From the NCBI RefSeq assembly GCF_036549475.1, contig NZ_JAZHLI010000009.1, forward strand, positions 41,174 through 105,173: 64,000 nucleotides of DNA. Direction: 5' to 3'. Source of the DNA: Aurantimonas sp036549475 (GTDB lineage: Bacteria; Pseudomonadota; Alphaproteobacteria; Rhizobiales; Rhizobiaceae). Below the pieces are notes generated by a model. The model ran no database searches. It worked only from the letters and a program-made list of their open reading frames with translations, and was not told where the DNA came from. The translations under genes and the position numbers were made by a program. Below, piece after piece: positions 33,464 to 43,159 of this stretch (positions within the stretch are counted from its first letter, which is position 1; each line of letters starts with the position of its first letter).

Positions 33464-35770
33464 ATGTCCGGACAGGAAACCGCCAAGGATCGGCCGAGCA
33501 TGGGCGATCTGGACGAACAGGCGCTCTTCTACCATCGCTATCCGAAGCCCGGAAAACTGGCCATCCAGGCCACCAAGCCGTTGGGTAACCAGCGCGATCT
33601 GGCGCTGGCCTATTCGCCCGGCGTCGCCGCGCCGTGCCTGGCCATCGAGGCCGATCCGTCGCTGGCCGCGGTCTATACGAGCCGGGCCAATCTCGTCGGC
33701 GTGGTCTCCAACGGCACCGCCGTCCTCGGCCTCGGCGATATCGGTCCCCTCGCCTCCAAGCCGGTGATGGAAGGCAAGGCGGTCCTCTTCAAGAAATTCG
33801 CCGACATCGACGTCTTCGACATTGAGATCGACGCCCACGAGATCGACCATATCTGCGACGTCGTCGCCGCGATGGAGCCGACCTTCGGCGGCATCAACCT
33901 GGAAGACATCAAGGCGCCGGAATGCTTCGAGGTTGAGGCACGCCTGCGCGAGCGCATGGCGATCCCGGTCTTCCACGACGACCAGCACGGCACCGCGATC
34001 ATCGTCGCGGCGGCGATCCGCAACGGCCTGATGCTGGCCGGCAAGACGCTGGAGAACGCCAGGATCGTCACCTCCGGCGCCGGCGCCGCCGCGATCGCCT
34101 GCCTCAACCTGCTGGTCGAGCTCGGCGCCAGGCGCGAGAACATCACCTGCACCGACATCGAGGGCGTCGTCTACGAGGGGCGCGAGAAGCGCATGGATCG
34201 CTGGATGGCGGTCTATGCCAAGCGGACCGACAAGCGGACGCTGGCGGAGGTGATCGACGGGGCCGACGTGTTCCTCGGGCTTTCGGCGGGCGGCGTGCTG
34301 AAGCCCGAGCTTCTGGAGAAGATGGCCGACAAGCCGATGATCATGGCGCTGGCCAATCCCAAGCCCGAGATCATGCCGGACCTGGCCAAGCAGGTCCGTC
34401 CCGACGCCATGATCTGCACCGGTCGCTCGGATTTCCCGAACCAGGTCAACAACGTCCTGTGCTTCCCCTACATCTTCCGCGGCGCGCTGGATTGCGGCGC
34501 GACCGGCATCACCGAGGGCATGAAGACCGCGGCCGTCGACGCCATCGCGGCGCTGGCGCGCGAAGAGGTATCCGAGGTCGCCGCCAAGGCGTACGGGGCC
34601 GAGACGCCGGTCTTCGGGCCGGACTATTTGATTCCCGCACCATTCGACCCGCGCCTGATTCTCAAGATCGCGCCGGCCGTCGCCCGCGCCGCCGTGGCCG
34701 ATGGAGTCGCCACGCGCCCGATCGAGGACATGCCGGCCTATCTCGACCGGCTGAACCGCTTCGTCTTCCGCTCCGGCCTGATAATGAAGCCGATCTTCCG
34801 CATCGCGACGGATTCCGGCAAGCGTGTGATCTTTTCCGACGGCGAGGACGAGCGGGTGCTGCGCGCAGCGCAGGTTCTCCTGGAAGAGAAGATCTGCGCG
34901 CCCATCCTCATCGGCCGTCCCAGCGTCATCGCCGCGCGGCTGGAGCGCTACGGGCTGAGAATCCGGCCGAACGACGATTTCGAGGTGATCAATCCCGAGG
35001 ACGACCCGCGCTACCGCGACTATGTCGACCACTATTTCTCGAAGGTCGGGCGCAAGGGCGTCAATCCGGACACCGCCCGCACGATCGTGCGTACCAACAC
35101 CACGGTGATCGGCGCCGTCGCCGTGTCCCGCGGCGAGGCCGACGCCCTCGTCTGCGGGCTGGAGGGGCGGTTCCCACACCACGTGCGCGACATCAGCCAG
35201 GTGGTCGGGGTGCGCGACGGGGCCCACAAATTCGCCGCCATGAGCCTGCTGATCTCTCAGGAGGACACCAAGTTCTTCCTCGATACCTACGTCCAGCGCG
35301 ATCCGTCGGCCGAGGATCTGGTCGAGATGACCCTTCTGGCGGCTACCGAGATGCGCCGCTTCGGCATCGAGCCGAAGATCGCCCTCGTCTCGCACTCCAA
35401 TTTCGGCTCCGACGACACGCCAGCGACCCGCAAGATGCGCGACGCCGTGAAGATGCTGAAGACACGCGCGCCAGAGCTCGAAATCGACGGCGAGATGCAC
35501 GGCGATTCGGCCCTGAACAGCGTCATCCGCGAGCGCACGATGCCGCAGTCGATGCTGAAGGGCGAAGCCAATCTCCTCGTCTTCCCGAACATCGACGCCG
35601 CCAACATCACGCTGAATGTGGTGAAGGAGATGACCGGCGCCCTGCATGTCGGGCCGATCCTCCTGGGCGTCTCGTCGCCGGCCCACGTGATGACGCCATC
35701 GGTGACCTCGCGCGGGGTCGTCAACATGGCCGCGATCGCCACCGCCCAGGCAGTGCAGCTCAGCGACTGA
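33464..35770 (+). CDS. maeB: NADP-dependent malic enzyme with phosphotransacetylase-like domain (MaeB)
   Basis: The 768-residue protein has a malic enzyme N-terminal domain with LAYSPGVAAPCLAI, an NAD(P)-binding domain (about 170-410, TSGAGAAAIACLNL) and a C-terminal phosphotransacetylase-like domain (about 430-768) typical of MaeB. It oxidatively decarboxylates malate to pyruvate; the PTA-like domain is thought to be regulatory, responding to acetyl-CoA. CGGAGGAG precedes the ATG at 33464, and the upstream in-frame extension lacks similarity. It is divergent from the metallophosphoesterase gene. Confidence 0.93.
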   Translation: MSGQETAKDRPSMGDLDEQALFYHRYPKPGKLAIQATKPLGNQRDLALAYSPGVAAPCLAIEADPSLAAVYTSRANLVGVVSNGTAVLGLGDIGPLASKPVMEGKAVLFKKFADIDVFDIEIDAHEIDHICDVVAAMEPTFGGINLEDIKAPECFEVEARLRERMAIPVFHDDQHGTAIIVAAAIRNGLMLAGKTLENARIVTSGAGAAAIACLNLLVELGARRENITCTDIEGVVYEGREKRMDRWMAVYAKRTDKRTLAEVIDGADVFLGLSAGGVLKPELLEKMADKPMIMALANPKPEIMPDLAKQVRPDAMICTGRSDFPNQVNNVLCFPYIFRGALDCGATGITEGMKTAAVDAIAALAREEVSEVAAKAYGAETPVFGPDYLIPAPFDPRLILKIAPAVARAAVADGVATRPIEDMPAYLDRLNRFVFRSGLIMKPIFRIATDSGKRVIFSDGEDERVLRAAQVLLEEKICAPILIGRPSVIAARLERYGLRIRPNDDFEVINPEDDPRYRDYVDHYFSKVGRKGVNPDTARTIVRTNTTVIGAVAVSRGEADALVCGLEGRFPHHVRDISQVVGVRDGAHKFAAMSLLISQEDTKFFLDTYVQRDPSAEDLVEMTLLAATEMRRFGIEPKIALVSHSNFGSDDTPATRKMRDAVKMLKTRAPELEIDGEMHGDSALNSVIRERTMPQSMLKGEANLLVFPNIDAANITLNVVKEMTGALHVGPILLGVSSPAHVMTPSVTSRGVVNMAAIATAQAVQLSD

Positions 35771-35815
35771 TCACGGGCATCCGGCGCCGGTACGCCGTGC
35801 CGGACTCGGGCGCAA

Positions 35816-37189
35816 TCAGCCGAGGCGGGCCACCGCGCGCTGCCGGCCGATCAGCGGCAGCAGGGCGGCCAGTTCCGGCCCGTGGTCGCGGCCGGTGAGC
35901 GCCAGCCGCAGCGGCATGAACAGCGCCTTGCCCTTGCGCCCGGTTGCCTGCTTCAGGGCGCCGGTCCATTCGCGCCACGTGTCGGGGCCGAATTCGCCCT
36001 CCGGCAGGCTGTCGCGGGCCGCGGCGACGAATTGCCGGTCCTCGCCGGAGAGTTCGGGCGTCCGGTCGAGGTCGCCGAAGGCCACCCCCACCCATTCCGC
36101 CGCATCGGCGACGCGCGCGCAGTTTGCCCGCACCGTCTGCCAGAAGGCGTCGGCCTGCCCCGCCGGCACGCCCATCGCGGCGAGCCGGTCGGCCACGGCT
36201 ACCAGGGGCATGGCGTGAACGAGATCGGCATTGAGGCGATCGAGTTCGGACGGGTCGAACTTCGAGGCCGATTGCGAACTGCCCTCGAACTGCATGCGGG
36301 TCGCCAGCTCATCAAGATCCGGCATGGCGTCGATCGCGCCGGGAAGGCCAACGAGGACGGCCAGCGAGGCCACCGCCATGGGCTCGAGGCCGGCCTCGCG
36401 CAAGGAGACCAGCGACAGCGCGCCGGAGCGCTTCGACAGCCCTTCCCCCGACAGGGTGGTCAGGAGATTGTGGTGGCCGAAGACCGGCGCGGTCAGGCCC
36501 AGCGCCGCGAAGATTGCGATCTGGACCCCGGTATTGGTGACGTGGTCGTCGCCGCGGATGACGTGGGTGATGCCGACATCGCCGTCGTCGACGATGGACG
36601 GCAGGGTGTAGAGATAGCTGCCGTCCGCGCGCACCAGGACGGGGTCCGACAGGGAGGCCAGGTCGACGGTCTGGGGCCCGCGCACGAGATCGTCCCAGTG
36701 GATCTCGGTACGGCGTGGCGCCAGCGGATCGTCGGCAAAGTTCGGCAGCAGGAACCGCCAGTGGGGCTTGCGTCCCTTGGCCTCCAGCGCCTGCCGGTCG
36801 GCGTCGGTCAGGCGCAGCGCCTCGCGGCCATAGACCGGCGGCAGATTGCGTGCGGCCAGCCGCTTGCGCTTGCGGTCGAGCTCCTCTGGCGTCTCGTAGC
36901 AGGGATACAGCAGGCCCGCCGCCTTCAGCCGCTCGGCCGCCGCGTCGTAGAGCGGCAGGCGCTCGGACTGCCGGATGACGCGATCGGGCGACACGCCGAT
37001 CCAGACGAGGTCGACGGCGATCAGGTCGGCATATTCGCTCCGCGAGCGCTCCCGGTCGGTGTCGTCGAAGCGCAGCACGAAGCGGCCGCCATGCCTGCGG
37101 GCGAACAGCCAGTTGAACAGCGCAGTGCGCAGATTGCCGATATGCAGATGCCCGGTGGGCGACGGCGCGAAGCGGACGGTGACGGTCAT
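35816..37189 (-). CDS. gltX: Glutamate-tRNA ligase
   Basis: This 457-residue class I aminoacyl-tRNA synthetase has the HIGH-type motif HIGN at residues 15-18 (PSPTGHLHIGNLRTALFNW region) and the KMSKS-type motif LSKRSG at about 242. Alphaproteobacteria commonly have two GluRS paralogues, one of which may charge tRNA-Gln for later amidation; which one this is cannot be told. It ends 46 bases from the convergent maeB. Confidence 0.92.
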   Translation of the reverse strand: MTVTVRFAPSPTGHLHIGNLRTALFNWLFARRHGGRFVLRFDDTDRERSRSEYADLIAVDLVWIGVSPDRVIRQSERLPLYDAAAERLKAAGLLYPCYETPEELDRKRKRLAARNLPPVYGREALRLTDADRQALEAKGRKPHWRFLLPNFADDPLAPRRTEIHWDDLVRGPQTVDLASLSDPVLVRADGSYLYTLPSIVDDGDVGITHVIRGDDHVTNTGVQIAIFAALGLTAPVFGHHNLLTTLSGEGLSKRSGALSLVSLREAGLEPMAVASLAVLVGLPGAIDAMPDLDELATRMQFEGSSQSASKFDPSELDRLNADLVHAMPLVAVADRLAAMGVPAGQADAFWQTVRANCARVADAAEWVGVAFGDLDRTPELSGEDRQFVAAARDSLPEGEFGPDTWREWTGALKQATGRKGKALFMPLRLALTGRDHGPELAALLPLIGRQRAVARLG

Positions 37190-37251
37190 GGCTTCGCCCT
37201 ACAGCATCGGCCCGCAGAGCGGAATCGATTTTCGAACGGCGCGAAGCTGCG

Positions 37252-38535
37252 TCAGGTCTCGCGCGGCTGCGGATCGATGCGGTCGACGGCACCCCCGGCA
37301 CCCGGTGCCGGCGCCGAGTCGACGCTCGGCGTCTTCGGCGCCAGACGACCGGCAAGCAGCGCCATGGCGACGGTCATGACCAGGCAATACAGGCCCATGG
37401 CGTCAATCTGCAGCGGATACGGGACGCCCAGATCGATCAGGATGCCGGTGATGCCCGGTCCGAGCGCCGAGGCCAGCACCATCAGCGCGACGGTCAGCGA
37501 GCGGATCGCGCCGAGATGCTTCACGCCGTAGAGTTCCGGCCACAGGGCGCCCAAGAGGGTGGACGAGAAGCCGTTCGACACGCCGAGACAGATCATGAAG
37601 ACGAAGATCGCGGCTTCGGCGGTGATATTCGCCGCCACGAAGCAGGCGATGGCCAGCGGGATCAGGAAATACGGCAGAAGCTTCAAGGCACTGAAGCGGT
37701 CGATCAACCAGCCGCAGAGAAGCGCGAACACGACGGTCACCGCCGACATCACGGCAAAACCCGCGGCGAAGACCTCCAACGACCAACCACGCAGATCGGT
37801 CAGATACACCTGATGAAAGAACAAAGTCGTGCCGATGAAGGGCGGCGCCAGCACGCTCATGGAGACGATATAGAAGGTCGGGCTGCGCAGGACCTCGCCC
37901 ATGGTCCAGTCGGCGACATCCGGGAAGAACGTCCCCGGCGGCTCGGACTGCGGGTCGCGCTCGCGCCGGATGAGCGCGACGATGGTCGGCAGCGCGACGA
38001 CGATCAGCACGACGGCGCTCGCGACCCAGGTGCCGCGCCAGCCGAAGGCGCCGGCGGCCAGCACGAAGACCAGCGGCAGGAGCCCGGTGCCGGCATGGTG
38101 GCCGAGGGTGACGAGCGCCATGGCCCGGCCCCGGTTGGCGGCAAACCAGCGGCCGGTCGTGGTCAAGGAAATCTCGGTCATCATGCCCTGCCCGAACAGG
38201 CGCAGGAGATAGATGGCCAGTATCAGCAGCGGCACCGAGCTTGATACCGCCATGGCGAGCGTCGCAATGGCGAGGCAGACCACCGTGACCGCGGCTACCC
38301 GCCAGGCCGGATACCGGTCGAGCGTCCAGCCGAGACACGGCAGCGTCGCGGCGCTGGCGAGGGTCGCCAGCATGTAGATCATGCCGAACTCGCCATTGGA
38401 CAGATCGTAGTCGCGCCGGATGTCGCCGTTCGACAGGGACACGAAGAAGGTCTGGCCGAAGGACGAGAAGAAGCACAGCAGGAAGCCGCCGCCGAGCCAG
38501 CGCGCATTGGTGCCGATGAACGTCAGAAACTGCAT
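37252..38535 (-). CDS. Major facilitator superfamily transporter
   Basis: This 427-residue membrane protein has about 12 hydrophobic segments and an MFS loop 2-3 region (GWTLDRYPAWR). It also has a matching half-repeat motif, GWLIDRFSALK, between segments 8 and 9. The cytoplasmic tail is Pro/Ala/Gly-rich. GGAG lies upstream of the ATG. The substrate is unknown; the overall pattern resembles organic-anion/nitrate-nitrite-type carriers, but nothing in the neighbourhood fixes it. Confidence 0.87.
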   Translation of the reverse strand: MQFLTFIGTNARWLGGGFLLCFFSSFGQTFFVSLSNGDIRRDYDLSNGEFGMIYMLATLASAATLPCLGWTLDRYPAWRVAAVTVVCLAIATLAMAVSSSVPLLILAIYLLRLFGQGMMTEISLTTTGRWFAANRGRAMALVTLGHHAGTGLLPLVFVLAAGAFGWRGTWVASAVVLIVVALPTIVALIRRERDPQSEPPGTFFPDVADWTMGEVLRSPTFYIVSMSVLAPPFIGTTLFFHQVYLTDLRGWSLEVFAAGFAVMSAVTVVFALLCGWLIDRFSALKLLPYFLIPLAIACFVAANITAEAAIFVFMICLGVSNGFSSTLLGALWPELYGVKHLGAIRSLTVALMVLASALGPGITGILIDLGVPYPLQIDAMGLYCLVMTVAMALLAGRLAPKTPSVDSAPAPGAGGAVDRIDPQPRET

Positions 38536-38691
38536 GGGGCTCCGGGCCGCACGCGGCGGTGCCTGGCGCGACCGTCGGGTGGCGCTGCAAGGGAAGTCAT
38601 GCCTGCCTTAGCATCCGCGGCACCGATCGCGCCAGCACGGGGCCCGCATCCGACCAGAGGGTGTCGCTCACTTGTTGCGGGCAGTTCCGGA

Positions 38692-38988
38692 TCAGACGCC
38701 GACTCGAACCGCCATGCCGGTCGCCAGCAGCCAGCCGAACAGGAGCAGGCCACCGATCAGGAAGACACCCCCGAAGATGAGCTGGCGCGCCGCATAGCGA
38801 CGTTCGGGCTCCAGTTCCGCGCCATAGGACCGGGCGCGCAGTACCTGGAAATAGTCGCCGAACTGGAAGCTCGGTCGGTAGCCCACGGCCTTCCAGATGC
38901 GGCGCATGATCAGGAAATACCGCAGCATGAACAGGGCTCCGACGGCCACGCCGACGGTCGCCAGGGTATCGGGCGGCGGAATTTCCAT
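38692..38988 (-). CDS. Small two-helix membrane protein of unknown function
   Basis: This 98-residue protein has two hydrophobic segments (about 9-25 and 72-93) separated by a basic, aromatic loop (MRRIWKAVGYRPSF and ELEPERRYAARQ). GGAGAGG precedes the ATG at 38988. I do not recognise the family. It lies between the NadE-like gene and the MFS gene on the same strand, possibly in one transcript. Confidence 0.65.
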   Translation of the reverse strand: MEIPPPDTLATVGVAVGALFMLRYFLIMRRIWKAVGYRPSFQFGDYFQVLRARSYGAELEPERRYAARQLIFGGVFLIGGLLLFGWLLATGMAVRVGV

Positions 38989-39044
38989 CAGGACCTCTCC
39001 TTCATCGGTTCGCCCTGACCCGTCAGGACCATCGGCGCGTGCGG

Positions 39045-40643
39045 TCATCGCCGGCCGTCCAGCCGCAAGCCGGGCGTCACGGGTCGGCGCCTCAAGGACG
39101 TCATGTAGAGCGCCTCGCCGATCAGTTGCACCCGATTCCGGTCAAACCCTTCCGCGGCCACTGCATCGACGTCGCCGCCATGGGCCGCGAGCCGCGCCAC
39201 GATGGGTTCCGATTCCGCGGCGAATACCGAGCCTGCGACGGCTCCCACGGGCGCCGGCGGCGCCTCGAGTAGCCCCGGGAGAACGCTGATGGCTTCGGGG
39301 CCGAGGCAGTCGGCGGGGCGGTGCCCCTCTCGCCATCGTGCGAGGTCAGCAAGGTCGCCCCCGGAAAGATCGGCGATCGGGTTCAACCCGTCCGCCAGCA
39401 CGCCGTCGCGGGCCGGGATGCCGAGGCGCAAAGCGGTCAGGTTCGTGGCGCCGAGCAGCGCAGCGCCGAAGCGGTCCGCCATCACCGTCAGGAGCATGCC
39501 GCGAAGCCGGGACCGAAGCAGAACGCCGGCGTCGCCCGGTCCGCCCAACGCCCCGTCGCAGGCAGCGACGATGTCGGCCGGCGGCGCCACGTGGCAAGCG
39601 GCGCCGAGGGACCCGCCCCATGCTGCGGCCGCATCGGCGTCATCGTCCGGACCGGCCGCGTCCGGCACGACGACGCCATGGACACATGCGGGTCCCAGCG
39701 CATCCACCGCCATCGCCGCGACAATTGCCGAATCGCGGTCTCCATACAGGCCAACCGCAACCGCCTTGGCGTCCCGCGATTCGGCATGCGTTCGGATGGC
39801 AAGGACGCAGGCGCGCCAGACCGCTTCCTCCGGCCCCGGCAGATCGGCGATCTGCCGCGTCTCGCAGCGCCAGACCTCGCCGATCTTCGCCCAATCGGAG
39901 ACGATCATCCCGGCGGCGAACTGCAGCGCTTGGAGCGCCAGGGTCCGGTCGGACTGAAAGGCAAAGGAGGCCCCGTCCATCACCCCGTCGCCTTGCCCGC
40001 CCAGGCCGTTGACATGAACCAGCGGCAGGTCGGTCTCGATGACCTGCCGCAGCGCCGCCTGATGGCGCAGATCGAGTCCGCCATGCCGGAACGGCGCCGC
40101 GTCGGACACCAGCAGCAGTTCCGCGCCGGATTCAGCCAAGGTCTCGCAGACGTCGAGATCGCCCCAGACATCATCGCCGATGGGAATGCCGAGCCTGACG
40201 CCGCGAAACGCCACCGGGCCCGGCATCGGCCCCGCCCGGTAGGCCGCCGGCGCCTCGAAGCTGCGGTGAAGCGGCATATCGACCCGCGAGCGCCAGGCGA
40301 GAATGCGCCCCGCGTCGAGCACCGCCACGGCGTCGTGGATGCCATCCTCCGTCATGAACGGGCAGCCGATGACGACGCCCGGCCCGCCGTCGCTTGTCTC
40401 GGCGGCCAGCATGCCCACCGCGTCCATGCAGGCGCGGGCAAAGGTTGGTCCGGTCGCGACATCCTGGCGCGGGCAGCCGGCGAGGAAGCCGGCGGGAAAG
40501 ACGACGAGATCGGCACCGGCGCGGGCAGCTTCGGCGCGTGCCTTGCGGGCTCGGCCGAGATTTTCCGCAATGTCGCCGAGGGCCGGTTCGACCTGTGCAA
40601 TGGCGAGCCGCAGGCGGCCGTTGAGAGTGTCGTCGCCCGGCAT
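39045..40643 (-). CDS. NadE-like protein with degenerate active sites (probable pseudoenzyme)
   Basis: The 532-residue protein has the layout of glutamine-dependent NAD+ synthetase: a nitrilase-like glutaminase domain (about 10-260) and a synthetase domain (about 290-532). Key residues are replaced. The nitrilase Glu after FP is Ala51, the Lys before LP is Arg120 (SRVDMP), and the nucleophilic Cys is Gly156 (GIPIGDDVWG). In the synthetase the SGG-x-DS ATP loop reads YGDRDS (300-305). Frame and composition are intact, so it is under selection rather than decaying. The gene sits near gltX, where rhizobial nadE often lies. Function is unknown; it may be a scaffold, regulator or ligand-binding protein. 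Confidence 0.75.
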   Translation of the reverse strand: MPGDDTLNGRLRLAIAQVEPALGDIAENLGRARKARAEAARAGADLVVFPAGFLAGCPRQDVATGPTFARACMDAVGMLAAETSDGGPGVVIGCPFMTEDGIHDAVAVLDAGRILAWRSRVDMPLHRSFEAPAAYRAGPMPGPVAFRGVRLGIPIGDDVWGDLDVCETLAESGAELLLVSDAAPFRHGGLDLRHQAALRQVIETDLPLVHVNGLGGQGDGVMDGASFAFQSDRTLALQALQFAAGMIVSDWAKIGEVWRCETRQIADLPGPEEAVWRACVLAIRTHAESRDAKAVAVGLYGDRDSAIVAAMAVDALGPACVHGVVVPDAAGPDDDADAAAAWGGSLGAACHVAPPADIVAACDGALGGPGDAGVLLRSRLRGMLLTVMADRFGAALLGATNLTALRLGIPARDGVLADGLNPIADLSGGDLADLARWREGHRPADCLGPEAISVLPGLLEAPPAPVGAVAGSVFAAESEPIVARLAAHGGDVDAVAAEGFDRNRVQLIGEALYMTSLRRRPVTPGLRLDGRR

Positions 40644-40928
40644 CGTCGGCCCCGCATGCAGATCCTGGTCATCGGCGCGATGGCCCGAAAGCGTCGCCCG
40701 GCCGGCACATAGCAAGGGTCGATGCAGCAGGCGAGCCCGCCGGTGCCTGCCTGCTCGCAACGGCTACCGGCGGGCCACGCGGATCGTGGTCGTCAGCGGC
40801 GGCAGACGCAAGAACGCACGAAGCCACTTTTTTGCGCCTCAAAACTCTGCGACAAGCGCCGCCAGACTGGAACGTGACGGAACGGTCGGCGGCTGCACGC
40901 CCTTCATGTCACGACATTCGGAGACCAT

Positions 40929-41609
40929 GTGTACGAAATCCTGCGCCTCATTTCCGAATTCGGACCGATCATCGTCTTTGCCGGGACGTTCTTCGAAGGC
41001 GAAGTCTTTGCGATCATCGGCGGGTTCCTGGCGTATCGCGGCACATACCCGTTCCAGATGATGATCGCGCTGGCCTTCGTCGGATCCTTCATCGGCGATT
41101 TCGCCGTGTTCCTCTTCGCCCGCTATTCGTCGAATCACCGCTGGGTGGCGCGCTGGCGCAGCCGCAAGAAATTCGCCAAGGCCCTGCAACTGGTCGAACG
41201 CTACCAGGCCTTCTTCGTGATCGTGAACCGCTACATATACGGGCTGCGCATGCCGGGGCTGATCGCCCTGGGCCTGTCGCGCATCTCGATCCCGCGCTTT
41301 GCCATTCTCAACCTCATCGGCGCGGCCCTGTGGGCCAGCATCTTCACCAGCGTCGGCTATATCTTCGGCTATTCGATCGGCTCGGTCTTTGCACGGCTCG
41401 AGGTGATGGAGCGCGGGCTCGGCATCACCCTTGCGGTCATCGCCGTCGCGCTAACCCTGTGGTTCGCCTGGCGGCAATGGGGGCCGGCTCTGGTCAGCCG
41501 GGTACGCAACGGCAAATCACCGGAATCGGATGAGCGCCGGCTACCCTCCAAGCTCGCCCGGGTCAAATCCCAATCGCAGCCTCTCCGCGATCAAGGATCA
41601 GAGGAATGA
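40929..41609 (+). CDS. DedA-family (SNARE-associated) membrane protein
   Basis: The 226-residue inner-membrane protein has four to five hydrophobic segments and the DedA hallmarks: an acidic pair region (FFEGEVFAIIGGFLAYRG), GDFAVFLFAR, and the arginine motif NRYIYGLRMPGLIALG. DedA proteins are implicated in lipid (undecaprenyl or phospholipid) scrambling and proton-dependent membrane homeostasis. The start is GTG at 40929 with GGAG just upstream. The 3' end overlaps the convergent hemerythrin gene by 47 bases, so the basic C-terminal tail is overlapping coding sequence. Confidence 0.88.
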   Translation: MYEILRLISEFGPIIVFAGTFFEGEVFAIIGGFLAYRGTYPFQMMIALAFVGSFIGDFAVFLFARYSSNHRWVARWRSRKKFAKALQLVERYQAFFVIVNRYIYGLRMPGLIALGLSRISIPRFAILNLIGAALWASIFTSVGYIFGYSIGSVFARLEVMERGLGITLAVIAVALTLWFAWRQWGPALVSRVRNGKSPESDERRLPSKLARVKSQSQPLRDQGSEE

Positions 41610-42153
41610 TCAGATCCTCCTCGTCGGCCAGGTGCCGCACGAGCCGGTCGAGCAGGCGCCCGCTGGCGTCAGCATAGGCGTCGCCCGCCCAGCGGGCCGC
41701 GTCCGGCGGCGTCGCTCCGCCGCCCGTCTCCTCCGCCAGAAAGCGGTTCGCCGCGGCGACCACCGTCATCAGATCCTCGTGGATGACTTCATGGTCATTC
41801 TCCAGGAGTTCGAAGCCCGGTGCGAGGCGGGATTCGGCCCGCACGAAGACCGGGAAGTAGTGGTGATCCTCGATCTGATGATGTTCCTCGAGCTGCGTCA
41901 GGAAGAATTGCAGCCGCGGCGCGAACCAGCGCCGGAACGGGTCGAGCGGCACCTGCCCTTCGCGATGCTGCAACAGGGCGTCCTGCATCGCCTCCCCGAG
42001 TTCGCGGAACATGTCGTGGCGCTGCAGCCAGAACCGGGCCGTCGCCCCGAGATTACGGTGACCGGTCCAGACCTCGCGCGGATATTTCTCCAGCAGGTGC
42101 ATGAGGTCGGCGGGCATGCCCGTGCGGGTGTCGAGTTCGAAGGTCTGCTTCAT
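41563..42153 (-). CDS. Hemerythrin HHE-domain protein
   Basis: The 196-residue all-alpha protein has hemerythrin-like His/Glu ligands: H at WTGHRNLG, the EEHHQIEDHHYFPVF segment, ENDHEVIHED and the HLADEEDLIIP C-terminal motif. It would bind a di-iron or mononuclear iron centre and may sense or store oxygen, NO or iron. The ATG at 42153 follows CAGGAT. It lies 44 bases after the dioxygenase gene stop on the same strand. Confidence 0.85.
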   Translation of the reverse strand: MKQTFELDTRTGMPADLMHLLEKYPREVWTGHRNLGATARFWLQRHDMFRELGEAMQDALLQHREGQVPLDPFRRWFAPRLQFFLTQLEEHHQIEDHHYFPVFVRAESRLAPGFELLENDHEVIHEDLMTVVAAANRFLAEETGGGATPPDAARWAGDAYADASGRLLDRLVRHLADEEDLIIPLILDRGEAAIGI

Positions 42154-42197
42154 CGATCCTGAGCCTGCTTTGTTCGTACGGCGCCTTGAGCCCGCCA

Positions 42198-42995
42198 TCA
42201 GTGGAACGCGAAGGCGTCCATGGACAGGACGCCGAACTCGCTGCTGGCATGCAGCCGCTCGGCCTTCGCCCCGCGCCCGGCCGCACCCAGCGCGACATGG
42301 AGCGGCATGAGGTGTTCGTCGGTGGGATGGTTCTCAACCGCGAAGGGTGCCCGGGCGCGATAGTCCGCCAGCGCCTCACGGTCCCCGGCTACAAGGCGGT
42401 CGCTCATCCAGTCGGCAAACTGCGACACCCACTCTGGCGTCGTGTCGACCCGCAGCCCCCTTCGCAGGCGTCCGAACGCCTCCTGCAGATTGTGGGTGAA
42501 GGAACCCGAGCCGACGATCAGCACGCCCTCGGCGCGCAGCCCCGCCAGTGCCTCGCCCAACGCCAGGTGATAGGCCGCATCCCGTGTCGGATCGACCGAG
42601 ACCTGCACGACCGGGATGTCGGCGTCCGGATAGGCCAGCGACAGCGGCACCCAGGTGCCGTGGTCGAAGCCGCGCCCGGTGATCGCCGTCGCCGCAAAGC
42701 CCGAAGCGACCAGCCGGTCTACGATGGCCTTCGCCAGTTGCGGATCGCCCGGCGCCGGGTAGCGGATCTCGAAGAGCCGCGGATCGAAATTGCCGAAATC
42801 GTGGATCGTCTCGGGCGAAGCATCCGCAGACACGCCGACGCTGCCCTGCCGCTCGAAATGCGCGCTGGCGACCAGGATCGCGTGCGGCGCCGGCAGCACC
42901 GTGGCCAGACGGCGGAGGAACGCGGCGGCCACCGTATCGGCGACGGCGATGTCGGGCGCGCCATGGGAGAGGAAAAGCGTCGGTAGCAGGGCCAT
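42198..42995 (-). CDS. DODA-type extradiol aromatic ring-opening dioxygenase (LigB/YgiD family)
   Basis: This 265-residue class III extradiol dioxygenase-family protein has the metal ligands in FLSHGAPD (His near residue 11), ASAHFE, the GRGFDHGTWVPL segment and GSGSFTHNL. Relatives include YgiD/DOPA 4,5-dioxygenase and LigB. It would bind Fe(II) or Zn(II) and cleave or bind catechols; the physiological substrate is unknown. The ATG at 42995 gives the family's N-terminus. Confidence 0.88.
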   Translation of the reverse strand: MALLPTLFLSHGAPDIAVADTVAAAFLRRLATVLPAPHAILVASAHFERQGSVGVSADASPETIHDFGNFDPRLFEIRYPAPGDPQLAKAIVDRLVASGFAATAITGRGFDHGTWVPLSLAYPDADIPVVQVSVDPTRDAAYHLALGEALAGLRAEGVLIVGSGSFTHNLQEAFGRLRRGLRVDTTPEWVSQFADWMSDRLVAGDREALADYRARAPFAVENHPTDEHLMPLHVALGAAGRGAKAERLHASSEFGVLSMDAFAFH

Positions 42996-43087
42996 GAGGA
43001 TACTCCCTTCGAGAGCCCCCAACCTATTCTCTCGGCGCCTTCATGGCAGGCCCACCGATCCCGACAGACCGTCCACCCCTGCCAAAC

Positions 43088-43119
43088 GAAAGCCGGGCGC
43101 ATCGCTGCGCCCGGCTTTC
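43088..43119 (-). terminator. Strong terminator hairpin after DAHP synthase gene
   Basis: The arms GAAAGCCGGGCGCA (43088-43101) and TGCGCCCGGCTTTC (43106-43119) form a perfect 14-bp stem with a TCGC loop. It lies 40 bases beyond the DAHP synthase stop, in the direction of transcription. The U-tract is short (TTTC), but the A/T ends of the stem make it usable in both directions. Confidence 0.7.
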
Positions 43120-43159
43120 ATGGTCCCGATCGTCCGCGCCTGTTCGGCGCAGGACTGCC

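Noticed and set aside
41563..41609. Frame error suspected where DedA and hemerythrin genes overlap by 47 bp
   Set aside because: Both proteins end in plausible charged tails and convergent overlaps of this size are ordinary.
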